From the NCBI RefSeq assembly GCF_000968055.1, contig NC_022538.1, positions 841,499 to 905,498 on the forward strand: 64,000 nucleotides of DNA, read 5' to 3'. The translations under genes and the position numbers were made by a program. Positions 8,291 through 16,763 of this stretch are shown in pieces (position 1 is the stretch's first letter; each line of letters starts with the position of its first letter). This stretch comes from Alteracholeplasma palmae J233. Lineage in GTDB: Bacteria; Bacillota_I; Bacilli_A; Acholeplasmatales; Acholeplasmataceae. The notes below the pieces were generated by a model. The model was not told where the DNA came from and made no database searches. It was given only the letters and a program-made list of their open reading frames with translations.

Positions 8291-8836
8291 ATGCCAAGAG
8301 TAAAATCTACGCCTGTAACAAGACGTCGTCGTAAAAAAATATTAAAACTAGCTAAAGGTTACTTTGGTTCTAAACGTACAATTTATCGTACAGCTCATGA
8401 ACAAGTAATGCGTTCATTACAATACTCATATAGAGACCGTAAACAAAGAAAAAGAGAATTCAGAAAATTATGGATTAGCCGTATCAATGCAGCTGCTGTA
8501 TTAAATGGATTAAAATACTCAACATTCATTCATGGATTAGCATTAGCTAACGTAGAAGTTAACCGTAAGGTTTTAGCTGATATTGCAGTATTTGAACCAG
8601 AAACATTTACAGCATATGCTGAATTAGCAAAAAATGCATTAGCTAACCCAAGTCAAGCAGTTAAAGCTGTTGAAACAAAAAAAGCACCTGCTGCTAAAAA
8701 AGAAGTTAAATCAGAAGAAGTGAACTACGAAAGTTTAACAGTTTCTGCTTTAAAAGAATTAGCTAAAGAACGTGGACTTTCAGGTTATACAACTTTAAAG
8801 AAAAACGAATTAGTTGACTTATTAAAACAAGCTTAA
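8291..8836 (+). CDS. rplT: Ribosomal protein L20 with C-terminal extension
   Basis: Residues 1-118 are a normal L20 ([19 protein letters not shown], then [18 protein letters not shown]). L20 is an early 50S assembly protein and the likely repressor of this operon. The family is normally about 117-120 residues; here there are 181. Residues 119-145 form an Ala/Lys-rich linker. Residues 146-181 ([20 protein letters not shown], then a helix ending LVDLLKQA) look like a Rho-N/SAP-type helix-extended-helix nucleic-acid-binding module. The extension is in frame with no sign of a sequencing break, and a perfect terminator follows the stop. Confidence 0.95.
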   Translation: MPRVKSTPVTRRRRKKILKLAKGYFGSKRTIYRTAHEQVMRSLQYSYRDRKQRKREFRKLWISRINAAAVLNGLKYSTFIHGLALANVEVNRKVLADIAVFEPETFTAYAELAKNALANPSQAVKAVETKKAPAAKKEVKSEEVNYESLTVSALKELAKERGLSGYTTLKKNELVDLLKQA

Positions 8837-8846
8837 TATAACTAAT

Positions 8847-8871
8847 AAAAGTGGACTTTGTCCACTTTTTT
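8847..8871 (+). terminator. Intrinsic terminator of the infC operon
   Basis: AAAAGTGGAC (8847-8856) and GTCCACTTTT (8860-8869) form a perfect 10-bp stem with a TTT loop, followed by more Ts. Confidence 0.92.
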
Positions 8872-8897
8872 CTATATAATATGATAGAGGCGATGAA

Positions 8898-10352
8898 ATG
8901 AAAAAAAGATTATATATATTTATTGGGGCATTAATAGGAATTATCCTTACTTTACCAATAGCAATATTTAAACTGAATAATGATCAGAGAATTATATATA
9001 CTTTATTTTTTATTGTTGCCACTTTATATGCATTTATATTTCTCTTTAACGGTTTTCCAAAGCTAATCGTATATTTCATATATGGTGCAATTACTACTGT
9101 CTTGCTTTATTTTTTACCGGATTATCATTATGCAATTATTGCAATTGGAACAATACTATTTGTATTAAATCCTTTAGTGAATATCGAAGAAAAACTAGAA
9201 AAAAGAGTCAATCAAGACTTTGTCTTACCACTAAGAATTAGTCTTAGAGGAAGTTATTGGCCTTTTTACAATTATAGAAAAGAAATGAAACATTATTATC
9301 ACTTACCTCAAACAAGGAAGTTATATACTAAGTCAACCTATCTGAGATTAAGACAAACAACGACACTTGTAATGTTTTTTGCTGCAATTTATCTATTTAT
9401 TAATGAATTAAAAAATATCGCATTTGAATTAGGTAATTATGATGTTCAAAACTTCTTTATGTTCTATGCAGTGATCAGTTTGTTTATTGCGACCTTTATT
9501 TTATATAATAAAGGGTTCCGATCGCTACTTAGAGTGATCACTATTCTTATGTTTCCGCCAATGGTATATGCAGTTTGGTTTACAAATTTCTTAGTTGTAA
9601 CTAAAATTATATTTATGCTAGGTTTAGGATTCGTTGGAATATCTGCACTTGTCTTAGAGATTGTTGGAAGCTTAAGAAGAGTTGCATACTCTGAATACCA
9701 CTATTACGATGTAGAAGAACAGTGGGAAGTGTTTGCTAATGACTTATTTGAACCTCTTGTCTATAATGAAACTTTCAGTGTTTTTGGAAAATACAGTTTT
9801 AAATATGATTTAGAAAAATTTAAAAAAGAATTAAACAGTATCTTGATTTATGCAAATATAAAAAAATTCATTATAACGGCATATGTTTATGATGGTAAGA
9901 ATGTTATTATTTTTACTGAATGGAATCAGAAAAAAGCTAGAAGTGCACAAAAATTTGTTGACTATTTAGAACATAAATTTAACAATAAAGTTACTAGTGA
10001 AATCCTTTATGATAAACAAAAAACAATGTATGAAAAATATTTCTTTCATAAAACAGAATATATAGTCGCAAGAGCACTTACTCTATCTGAAAGACTAAAA
10101 GAATTAGAAATGAACAATCATGTCATATTAAGTTTTGTGTTTTCATTTCAAAATCCAGGGGATATTGAATCACTGAGCAAAAAATATTATTTGACAAGAT
10201 TAGATGAATTAGATGATGATGAATACTATGCGGTTAGACTGGATGCGAAAGTTGCTAATAATGCCTATATTATTGAAACACGAGTGAGAGATATTTTATT
10301 AGATGCAATGATTAGCCAAGGGCAATACGTAAGAATATCAGTATATTATTAA
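8898..10352 (+). CDS. Multi-pass membrane protein of unknown function with soluble C-terminal half
   Basis: 484 residues. About 8-9 membrane segments occupy residues 5-270 in two groups (about 5-110 and 150-270) around a basic cytoplasmic stretch. The last ~210 residues are soluble and mixed alpha/beta, beginning YHYYDVEEQWEVF. Start chosen at 8898, preceded by AGAGGCGATGA. The galU gene follows after 19 bases, so the two are probably cotranscribed. No family recognised; a role in envelope or polysaccharide processes would be a guess from the galU neighbour alone. Confidence 0.7.
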   Translation: MKKRLYIFIGALIGIILTLPIAIFKLNNDQRIIYTLFFIVATLYAFIFLFNGFPKLIVYFIYGAITTVLLYFLPDYHYAIIAIGTILFVLNPLVNIEEKLEKRVNQDFVLPLRISLRGSYWPFYNYRKEMKHYYHLPQTRKLYTKSTYLRLRQTTTLVMFFAAIYLFINELKNIAFELGNYDVQNFFMFYAVISLFIATFILYNKGFRSLLRVITILMFPPMVYAVWFTNFLVVTKIIFMLGLGFVGISALVLEIVGSLRRVAYSEYHYYDVEEQWEVFANDLFEPLVYNETFSVFGKYSFKYDLEKFKKELNSILIYANIKKFIITAYVYDGKNVIIFTEWNQKKARSAQKFVDYLEHKFNNKVTSEILYDKQKTMYEKYFFHKTEYIVARALTLSERLKELEMNNHVILSFVFSFQNPGDIESLSKKYYLTRLDELDDDEYYAVRLDAKVANNAYIIETRVRDILLDAMISQGQYVRISVYY

Positions 10353-10371
10353 AAAACAGGAGAAAAGACAG

Positions 10372-11226
10372 ATGATAAAAAAAGCAGTTATACCAGCAGC
10401 AGGATATGGAACAAGATTCTTACCCATTACAAAAGCAATTCCAAAGGAGATGTTACCTATTATTGATAAACCAGCAATAGAGATTATTGTTGATGAAGCA
10501 ATCGCAAGTGGCATCACAGATTTACTTATTATTATAAGTAATAACAAAGGTGCAATCACTAATTACTTTGATAGAAATTTAGAATTAGAACATATCTTAC
10601 TTGAAAAAGGTAAAGATTTTGAATATGGTCTTATCAAAAATGTTGCTAGCAAACTTAATATATACTATGTATCTCAAAAAGAACAATTAGGATTAGGGCA
10701 TGCTATTTTACATGCTAAAAGCTTTGTAGGAAATGAACCCTTTGCAGTTTTACTTGGAGATGATGTTTTCGTATCTGATGAAAAACCAGCACTTAAACAA
10801 TTAATGGATGCTTACGAAAAAACTCATGCAACTATCCTTGGAACAATGGTAGTCCCAATGGAAAAAACGCATCAATATGGTATTTGTGTGCCTAAAGAAG
10901 GTTCTAAAAAACCAATCGTTGAATTATCAGGAGTTGTTGAAAAACCAAAAGTTGCCCCATCACAAAGTGCAATCGCAGGTAGATATATTTTAACACCTAA
11001 AATTTTTGACTATTTACAAGATCAACAAAAAGGCGCAGGTAATGAAATTCAATTGACTGATGCCATTTTAAGACTCATGGCAGAAGAAAAAGTTTACTCA
11101 TTAGATATTCACGGAAAAAGATATGATATAGGATCTAAAATAGGTTATATTGAAGCTATTATTGACTTTGCTTTAAATAGAGAAGACTTAAAAGATGAAG
11201 TGAGAAGTTTACTTAAAACTAAATAA
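10372..11226 (+). CDS. galU: UTP-glucose-1-phosphate uridylyltransferase
   Basis: Makes UDP-glucose from UTP and glucose 1-phosphate in the cytoplasm, for glycolipid and polysaccharide synthesis. The nucleotide-binding signature is AVIPAAGYGTRFLPITKAIP (residues 4-23), followed by KEMLPIIDKPAIE. FAVLLGDDVF holds the metal-binding aspartates, and VEKP and GNEIQLTDAI are the usual later motifs. 284 residues is a normal length. AGGAGAAAAGA precedes the start. With the phosphohexomutase upstream this gives the glucose 6-phosphate to UDP-glucose route. Confidence 0.95.
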   Translation: MIKKAVIPAAGYGTRFLPITKAIPKEMLPIIDKPAIEIIVDEAIASGITDLLIIISNNKGAITNYFDRNLELEHILLEKGKDFEYGLIKNVASKLNIYYVSQKEQLGLGHAILHAKSFVGNEPFAVLLGDDVFVSDEKPALKQLMDAYEKTHATILGTMVVPMEKTHQYGICVPKEGSKKPIVELSGVVEKPKVAPSQSAIAGRYILTPKIFDYLQDQQKGAGNEIQLTDAILRLMAEEKVYSLDIHGKRYDIGSKIGYIEAIIDFALNREDLKDEVRSLLKTK

Positions 11227-11232
11227 AAAAAC

Positions 11233-11261
11233 TTGACATCATAAAATAGATATGATAAATT
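11233..11261 (+). promoter_or_regulatory. Promoter of a candidate small RNA
   Basis: TTGACA at 11233-11238 and TAAATT at 11256-11261 with a 17 bp spacer, just after galU. Predicted transcription start is about 11267, directly at the base of a large predicted RNA fold. Confidence 0.6.
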
Positions 11262-11265
11262 AAAG

Positions 11266-11417
11266 TTACCCTAAGGAGAACCCGTGGAACCCAAATGATT
11301 ATTTTGGAAGTTTGAACTAGATAGGCGTGAATGCCAAACTATTTGGAATCCCAAAATCTAGTAAAAGGAAACTTCCACGTGAACAAAACTTGTTCTCACG
11401 CTCCTTAGGCTTTTTTT
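11266..11417 (+). ncRNA. Candidate structured RNA with own promoter and terminator
   Basis: About 150 bases with strong nested pairing. The closing helix is CCTAAGGAG (11270-11278) with CTCCTTAGG (11401-11409), followed by seven Ts. Inside, GGAAGTTT (11306-11313) pairs with AAACTTCC (11369-11376), and ACTAGAT (11316-11322) with ATCTAGT (11356-11362). These enclose two hairpins: GGCG-TGAA-TGCC (11324-11335) and TTTGG-AATC-CCAAA (11342-11355). A third hairpin lies at 11378-11400. This is a three-way junction on a long stem. It has no good start codon or ribosome binding site. I do not recognise it as tmRNA, SRP RNA, a T-box or a common riboswitch; 6S-like RNA, or a leader for the gene at 11496, remain possible. 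Confidence 0.65.
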
Positions 11418-11495
11418 ATTTTTAAACATGCAATTGTAAAAAAATGGTATAATTATAAATGTAAATATAGTTATAAATATAATAGGAGGTTTTCA

Positions 11496-12050
11496 ATGAA
11501 AACATTTAAAAAAAGCCCAGTGCTAGCAATCATAGCCGGTATTGTGTTAATTGTCTTAGCAACACTTTATGCTTTAGAAATAACTAACGTTTTTACTGTT
11601 AAAGGATTTAGCTTTGCTTCATTTATGTCAGGAATACTTATTCTTGTCTTAGCTTATTTCCTAGTCTTACCAGAATTTAGAAGAAGAAAAGGTAATGCAA
11701 GAGTTATACTTGCAATAGAATTAGTTATCTTTGCTTTAGTATCACTTTTAGGATTTATCTTACCTTCAATGGATATTCATGTATTAAGTAATAACTTTAG
11801 TAGTGCTAACTGGATTGCAATTATCTTATTATCACATGGTTTAGTAAGTTTATATATATCACAATATACTGCTACTAAAACAACAATGCTTAACTTTACA
11901 GTATATATCATTTTATATGGCGTTGGTGCATACTTATTAGGATCAAATTCAATTAACCTAGAAATCTTTAACTGGATTATAGTAGGTGTAATTGGCGCAA
12001 TAGGTATATATTTACTTGGACTAGGATTATTAAACACTAAGAAAAAATAG
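11496..12050 (+). CDS. Small integral membrane protein of unknown function
   Basis: 184 residues with about six membrane segments in hairpin pairs: about 10-30, 38-56, 68-88, 102-120, 127-146 and 155-178. AATAGGAGGTTTTCA precedes the ATG, and an extended -10 (TGGTATAAT, 11445-11453) lies about 40 bases upstream. The M42 peptidase gene starts 14 bases after the stop with only a weak site of its own (AGAGAA), so the two are probably cotranscribed. Resembles generic small bacterial six-pass proteins; no specific function. Confidence 0.7.
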   Translation: MKTFKKSPVLAIIAGIVLIVLATLYALEITNVFTVKGFSFASFMSGILILVLAYFLVLPEFRRRKGNARVILAIELVIFALVSLLGFILPSMDIHVLSNNFSSANWIAIILLSHGLVSLYISQYTATKTTMLNFTVYIILYGVGAYLLGSNSINLEIFNWIIVGVIGAIGIYLLGLGLLNTKKK

Positions 12051-12064
12051 AAAAGAGAATTAAA

Positions 12065-13126
12065 ATGGATTTATTAAAAACATTAAAAGATTTATCAACA
12101 TTAAATGGTGTCCCAGGAAATGAAAAAGATGTTTCTAGATATGTTGTTGAAAATATTAAAAATACAGTAGATGAAGTTAACTTTGATAACTTAGGATCTG
12201 TTATTGCAAAAAAGGGTACTAAAGGCCCTAAAGTTATGATTGCTGGACACATGGATGAAGTTGGTCTGATGGTAACTCAAATCACAAAAGAAGGATTTGT
12301 TAAGTTTCAACCGCTAGGTGGCTGGTTTTCACAAGTAATGCTTGCCCAAGTATGGCAAATTCATACTAAAAAAGGGGTTATATTCGCTGTTACAGGAGTT
12401 AAACCTCCTCACTTAATACCAGCATCAGAAAGATCAAAAGCAATCGAAATAAGCTCTATGTATCTTGATTTAGGTGCTAAAACAAAAGAAGAAGTATTAG
12501 AACTAGGTGTTTCAATTGGTGATACAATTACCCCATATACTGAATTTAGAGAATTAGGTAATAAAGATTACTTGCTTGGAAAAGCTTGGGACAATAGAGT
12601 AGGTAGTGCTGTTGTTATGCATGTTTTATCAGAATTAGGAAAAAATGATAAAAATCAATTATATGGAACATTTACTGTTCAAGAAGAAGTTGGCTTAAGA
12701 GGAGCTAAAACAAGTTCTTATAAGGTTCATCCTCAAATAGCTATTGCAGTTGATACAGGTGTTGGTAATGATGTACCTGGAGGAGATCCAGTAGAACAAA
12801 CATTAGGTAACGGTCCACAAATATTAATATATGATGGTGGATTAATTGCTCATAAAGGGTTAAGAGACTTTGTGATTAATATTGCTAAGGAAAATAATAT
12901 TCCTTATCAAGAAGCGTATATTACTGGTGGTAGAACAGATGCTGGTAATATGCATTTAGCACATGAAGGTGCAGCTTCGTTATCAATTTGTATCCCAACA
13001 AGATATATGCATTCACATACATCAATTATTCACAAACAAGATGTTTTAAATACAATTAAGTTATTGAAATTGGTTGTTGAAAGATTGGATGAAGAAACAG
13101 TCAATCGCTTATTATATCAAGATTAA
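12065..13126 (+). CDS. M42 family metallo-aminopeptidase
   Basis: Cytoplasmic dinuclear-metal aminopeptidase (glutamyl aminopeptidase / PepA-like group). Its 353 residues match the family. Metal and active-site motifs are GHMDEVGLMV, WDNRVG, VQEEVGLRGAK (catalytic Glu pair), AVDTG and the C-terminal RYMHSHTS. It would trim oligopeptides for amino acid supply, complementing the M24 peptidase at 3842. An IS element begins 24 bases after the stop and probably supplies the terminator. Confidence 0.92.
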   Translation: MDLLKTLKDLSTLNGVPGNEKDVSRYVVENIKNTVDEVNFDNLGSVIAKKGTKGPKVMIAGHMDEVGLMVTQITKEGFVKFQPLGGWFSQVMLAQVWQIHTKKGVIFAVTGVKPPHLIPASERSKAIEISSMYLDLGAKTKEEVLELGVSIGDTITPYTEFRELGNKDYLLGKAWDNRVGSAVVMHVLSELGKNDKNQLYGTFTVQEEVGLRGAKTSSYKVHPQIAIAVDTGVGNDVPGGDPVEQTLGNGPQILIYDGGLIAHKGLRDFVINIAKENNIPYQEAYITGGRTDAGNMHLAHEGAASLSICIPTRYMHSHTSIIHKQDVLNTIKLLKLVVERLDEETVNRLLYQD

Positions 13127-13183
13127 TACTCATAATATATAAAAATAAAGGAGCTGTAAAGAAATGAAGTAATTCACTACTTC

Positions 13184-13206
13184 AAGAACTTAACAGTTCT
13201 TTTTTT
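13184..13206 (+). terminator. Hairpin terminator inside the IS end
   Basis: AAGAACT (13184-13190) / AGTTCTT (13195-13201), loop TAAC, followed by Ts to 13206. A second small hairpin GAAGTA / TACTTC lies just before it. Oriented to stop transcription arriving from the M42 peptidase gene into the element. Confidence 0.7.
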
Positions 13207-13306
13207 CTTATATCTACCGTGAACTATGTGGATAAAATCAAAAAACATCTACTTTTAGGCGTCAAAAAAGAAGATTCTATTAAAATCTTAAGTTTATTGT
13301 AGATAT

Positions 13307-14806
13307 CTATTCTGTTATTCTATACTTTTTATTATGATATTTTCTCAAATTATACCCAATCGCTGTTAAATAAAACTCCATTTTAACATTATGAGTTAAT
13401 CTTCGTCTAAATCTTCTTACTTTAAATGCTTCTTTAATCACTCCAAAGGCACCCTCAACTTGAATTGACCTTTGAACTCTTAATTCAATTCCTAATGGTG
13501 ATGTAAGATTTTTAATAACCTCTTTTTGGTATGTAAGATTTTCATCATTAATCTCTTTACGCTTACCATTTGGTAATTCATATACATCATTACCTCGATT
13601 ATTTCTATACAGATACTTTAAAGTATCTCCATTAGGTGTTAAATAATCATTACCTGATTTAGTAAGGTTAAATGGAAAATATGGATCTTTCATTCTTTTT
13701 TTGTCATGCGTATCTTTAGCATACATTGCATATTTTTGATAAAGCTCCATATCGTTTAGTTTTAAATAACGATAATTCGTTAATCCACCATATCCAGCAT
13801 CCGCTACTGGATATTTTGGATAGAAGTCATAACTTTTCTTAAATCCTTCTAAAAAAGGAATCAAAGTTTTATAATCACTACGTTCTTTATAGATATCTAG
13901 ATGTAGGATATATTCATTTGATACACCAATTTGTATATTATACCCTGGTTTTAATTGACTATTACGCATATGATCTTCTTTCATATGCATAAAAGTCGCG
14001 TCTATATCTGTTTTAGCATATGAGTTTCTATCATTACCCATAATCTTTAAATGTCTTTCATACTCTACAAGTTTAGCTAAATATTCTAAGATATGTTCAT
14101 AATCTCTTTGTAAAGTAGTTTTTCTTTGACCTTTACCATATTTAAACTCTATTAATTCCCTATCTATCTCATTAAGTAGAAAGTCTTTGATGCTATTTAA
14201 ATTATCAGTGTTATATGTTTCATGTATTGGAAAGAAGATATCTGAGTCTTCATATCTTTTATTTAAGGATTCTATCTGTTTGGTTATTTTTTTATATAAC
14301 TTATCTCTAAACTTTTCAATAGAACCACGCCATGTAAAACTATATTTATTAGCCACCGATTCTATTTTAGTACCATCTATATATAATTTATCTGTATCAA
14401 TAGATTCTTTTTTTATTAAGTACTTACTTAGTTCATAAAAGATTTCATCTATTCCTTTAACTAAGTATTTATCCATAAAGGTTTTTATTGTTTGATGACT
14501 TGGCATTAATTCATCTGTAAGCCACATGATTCTAATATCATTTTTAGCAGCTTTTGCCATATCTCTTAAAGATTGAATCTTTTCCATTTGACAAAACATG
14601 ATCAGTTTTAACATTTGAACCGGATTATAACCCATACGACCTCTTGGGTCTTTTGAGCTATTTAAGTATTTTTTTATCTCCAATTTTCTAAATACTTCAT
14701 CAAATGTACGAACTTCACTATCAAAAGGAATTTTTATGTCTAATTGTAGTGGTAATTTTAACTGTTTTGGGTTAAAATTATGTTGTATATTTTGTTGTGT
14801 TTGCAT
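13307..14806 (-). CDS. IS1182-family transposase, intact
   Basis: 499-residue DDE transposase that cuts and inserts the element. The N-terminal segment is the family start (PFDSEVRTFDEVF, then GYNPVQMLKLIMF). The catalytic triad candidates are in LYIDGTKIESVANKY (first Asp), YPVADAGYGG (second Asp) and VQRSIQVEGAFG (Glu), with the basic tail KVRRFRRRL. The reading frame is unbroken. TATAAT lies 6 bases before the ATG with no ribosome binding site, so the mRNA is probably leaderless. The broken copy at 40755 shows the same arrangement. Confidence 0.94.
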   Translation of the reverse strand: MQTQQNIQHNFNPKQLKLPLQLDIKIPFDSEVRTFDEVFRKLEIKKYLNSSKDPRGRMGYNPVQMLKLIMFCQMEKIQSLRDMAKAAKNDIRIMWLTDELMPSHQTIKTFMDKYLVKGIDEIFYELSKYLIKKESIDTDKLYIDGTKIESVANKYSFTWRGSIEKFRDKLYKKITKQIESLNKRYEDSDIFFPIHETYNTDNLNSIKDFLLNEIDRELIEFKYGKGQRKTTLQRDYEHILEYLAKLVEYERHLKIMGNDRNSYAKTDIDATFMHMKEDHMRNSQLKPGYNIQIGVSNEYILHLDIYKERSDYKTLIPFLEGFKKSYDFYPKYPVADAGYGGLTNYRYLKLNDMELYQKYAMYAKDTHDKKRMKDPYFPFNLTKSGNDYLTPNGDTLKYLYRNNRGNDVYELPNGKRKEINDENLTYQKEVIKNLTSPLGIELRVQRSIQVEGAFGVIKEAFKVRRFRRRLTHNVKMEFYLTAIGYNLRKYHNKKYRITE

Positions 14807-14826
14807 ACTATAATTATACCAAAAAA

Positions 14827-14855
14827 CCGCCCTAGGATTCTAGAGCGGCTTTTTT
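14827..14855. terminator. Bidirectional hairpin guarding the transposase promoter
   Basis: A 22-base inverted repeat (14827-14848; arms CCGCCCTAG / CTAGAGCGG with one G-U) is flanked by six As on the left and six Ts on the right, so it can terminate transcription on either strand. It lies between the IS end and the transposase start and would block read-through from outside. The second copy at 40713-40734 keeps the pairing. Confidence 0.85.
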
Positions 14856-14939
14856 GTTTTATAGACTGTTACTTTTATTTCGTTACAGTCCCTTTTTAAT
14901 ATCATTATCAAAAAATTTAATATTCTAGAATAAATCTAA

Positions 14940-15593
14940 CTAAGGTAGTTTTTTCTTTTTTTTCTCTTTAGAACTAAAAATGTCTAAACTAGATAAATCA
15001 GAGATGCCATCACCTTCTGAAAGAATAGCTATAATTATGATAGTTGCTAGAAAAATTGCAACTGAATATGAAAATGATAAAGATAGACTGTAATCAGGTT
15101 GCTTCATAAAAACTAGAGGTAAGAAAGTTAAACTAGTTAGAGCTATGAACATGATTAAATCAGTAGAGTAACTTAATTCATATTTTGTAAAAATAAATAT
15201 TGATATAGAAATGGTTACTACTAAAAATAAAAGTAAAAATAATCTTTTATGAACCACTATTGAGTAAATAATGGAAACTGATATTTGCAATGCAATCATA
15301 ATTGATATTATAAGAAGATGAGTATTTAGAGAACTAGCATTTTGTCTATGTACTAAATAAAGACCTAAGGCAAACCCTAGCAGCACAGCATAAAATAAAT
15401 AACTATATTTTATATACTCATTTAATACTTTTGAAACAAATAAAATGATTGTAATTACAAATAGTACCAAGATTAATACCTCAAGTGCGATTAAAACGTT
15501 GAGACTAATAGTAATCAAGTAAGTTGAGAAAAAGGCACTTAAAAGTAGTAGATTTGAAAATAAAAGTTTCGCTGTAAAATCAAACTTTTTCAT
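14940..15593 (-). CDS. Multi-pass membrane protein of unknown function
   Basis: 217 residues, about seven membrane segments covering residues 8-190, and a charged C-terminal tail ending SSKEKKKKKLP. AAAGGAGGC precedes the ATG. It follows the SPFH/NfeD operon on the same strand, separated by a 9-bp hairpin (15615-15636), and may be expressed separately. No family recognised. Confidence 0.65.
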   Translation of the reverse strand: MKKFDFTAKLLFSNLLLLSAFFSTYLITISLNVLIALEVLILVLFVITIILFVSKVLNEYIKYSYLFYAVLLGFALGLYLVHRQNASSLNTHLLIISIMIALQISVSIIYSIVVHKRLFLLLFLVVTISISIFIFTKYELSYSTDLIMFIALTSLTFLPLVFMKQPDYSLSLSFSYSVAIFLATIIIIAILSEGDGISDLSSLDIFSSKEKKKKKLP

Positions 15594-15614
15594 AAAGCCT
15601 CCTTTAATTATGAT

Positions 15615-15636
15615 AATAGCCCTATTAAGGGCTATT
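15615..15636 (-). repeat. Intergenic 9-bp hairpin
   Basis: AATAGCCCT (15615-15623) and AGGGCTATT (15628-15636) with loop ATTA, between two minus-strand genes. No T-run follows on either strand, so it is not a typical terminator. It may stabilise an mRNA end or act as a processing site. Confidence 0.6.
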
Positions 15637-15638
15637 AG

Positions 15639-15830
15639 TTAAATAGATAAATCGTTCTTTAATTGTTCTAACTGATCTTCATTAAGTTCTATAATGCAAA
15701 AAGTATCATAAAAGTTAATTGTAACATTGTAATGCTTCTTTTTAAGAACACTAATTTCTACGTGAGTTATTTTATCGATATGGATTAAGTAGTTATTACC
15801 ATCTATATCATTTAAAGAGGTAAAAGCCAT
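15639..15830 (-). CDS. Small conserved-looking protein of unknown function
   Basis: 63 residues, no membrane segment, alternating beta-like pattern (HVEISVLKKKHYNVTINFYD). The ATG overlaps the TAA stop of the SPFH gene by one base (TAATG), so it is the last cistron of that operon and translationally coupled to it. Function unknown; the coupling suggests a partner of the SPFH protein. Confidence 0.65.
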   Translation of the reverse strand: MAFTSLNDIDGNNYLIHIDKITHVEISVLKKKHYNVTINFYDTFCIIELNEDQLEQLKNDLSI

Positions 15831-16762
15831 TATTTTTTATCCTTAGGTTCCTTAACAGCTTCAGATAGAGCAACTAAATGAGAAGTTAAATCTGTTAAGT
15901 TAGATGGAACAACAATTTTTGTTGCTTTACCATCTGCAACTTTAGCTAATGCTTCATATCCTTTGATTGTTAAAACAGCTTGATCAGCTTTAGCTTCTTT
16001 AAGTAATTTAATACCAAGTGCTTCAGCTTCTTTAACTTTAATTAACGCAGCAGCTTCAGCTTCAGCGGCAAGAATAACTTGTTGTTTATCAGCTTCAGCT
16101 TTTAAGATAATAGATTCATTTTGCCCTTCAGCAGCAAGAATTTGAGCACGTTTTTCACCTTCAGCAATCAAGATTGTTTGACGACGTTCACGTTCAGCAC
16201 GCATTTGTTTTTCCATTGATTCTCTAATATCTTTAGGTGGGACAATATTCTTAACTTCAACACGGTTTACTTTAATACCCCAAGCATCAGTAGCATCATC
16301 TAAAGTATGTCTCATGCGTTCGTTAATTAAATCTCTAGACGTTAAAGTTTGGTCTAAGTCTAAATCCCCGATGATATTACGTAGAGTGGTTGCTGATAAG
16401 TTTTCAATTGCTGAAAGTGGGTCATCAACACCATAAGCATATAACTTAGGATCAGTGATTTGGAAGAATACAACTGTATCAATTTGCATTGTAACATTAT
16501 CTCTTGTAATTACTGGTTGTGGTTCAAAATCTCTAACTTGTTCTTTTAAACTCACTTTAGCAGCAACTCTATCAACAAATGGAATTAAGAAGTGAACACC
16601 AACACCCCAAGTTGAATGATAACCACCCATACGTTCAATTACGTATTTTTGTGTTTGTTTTACTAATCTAAAACTTAAAGCTAAAATAACTAAGATGACA
16701 GCACTTAAGATAATTAAAATAATTTCTCCAGCGCCTAAAAAAATGTTTAAATTAAAGTTCAT
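15830..16762 (-). CDS. SPFH-domain (stomatin/prohibitin-like) membrane protein
   Basis: 310 residues: an N-terminal membrane segment (about 10-30), the SPFH domain (QKYVIERMGGYHSTWGVGVH and onward to about 190), then an Ala/Glu-rich coiled coil (about 195-290). This is the bacterial QmcA/stomatin layout; such proteins form large membrane-attached rings affecting proteases and membrane organisation. It lies one base after a shorter SPFH protein and downstream of NfeD, the usual partner of bacterial stomatins. Specific clients are unknown. Confidence 0.92.
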   Translation of the reverse strand: MNFNLNIFLGAGEIILIILSAVILVILALSFRLVKQTQKYVIERMGGYHSTWGVGVHFLIPFVDRVAAKVSLKEQVRDFEPQPVITRDNVTMQIDTVVFFQITDPKLYAYGVDDPLSAIENLSATTLRNIIGDLDLDQTLTSRDLINERMRHTLDDATDAWGIKVNRVEVKNIVPPKDIRESMEKQMRAERERRQTILIAEGEKRAQILAAEGQNESIILKAEADKQQVILAAEAEAAALIKVKEAEALGIKLLKEAKADQAVLTIKGYEALAKVADGKATKIVVPSNLTDLTSHLVALSEAVKEPKDKK

Positions 16763-16763
16763 G

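Larger units (their letters stand above)
13150..14892 (-). mobile_element. Complete IS1182-family insertion sequence
   Basis: About 1,743 bp containing one intact transposase on the minus strand. Terminal inverted repeats are GGAGCTGTAAAGAAAT at 13150-13165 and, on the other strand, GGGACTGTAACGAAAT ending at 14892 (13 of 16 identical). A 5' fragment of a second copy at 40667 begins GGGGCTGTAACGAAAT, confirming that boundary. No clear target duplication is visible; flanks are A/T runs (TAAA left, TTTTTAAT right), which blurs the exact ends by a few bases. Confidence 0.88.

Noticed and set aside
11266-11417. T-box riboswitch, because GTGGAACC occurs at 11284
   Set aside because: The motif sits near the 5' end rather than in a 3' antiterminator, the specifier-loop architecture is absent, and no aminoacyl-tRNA or amino acid gene follows.
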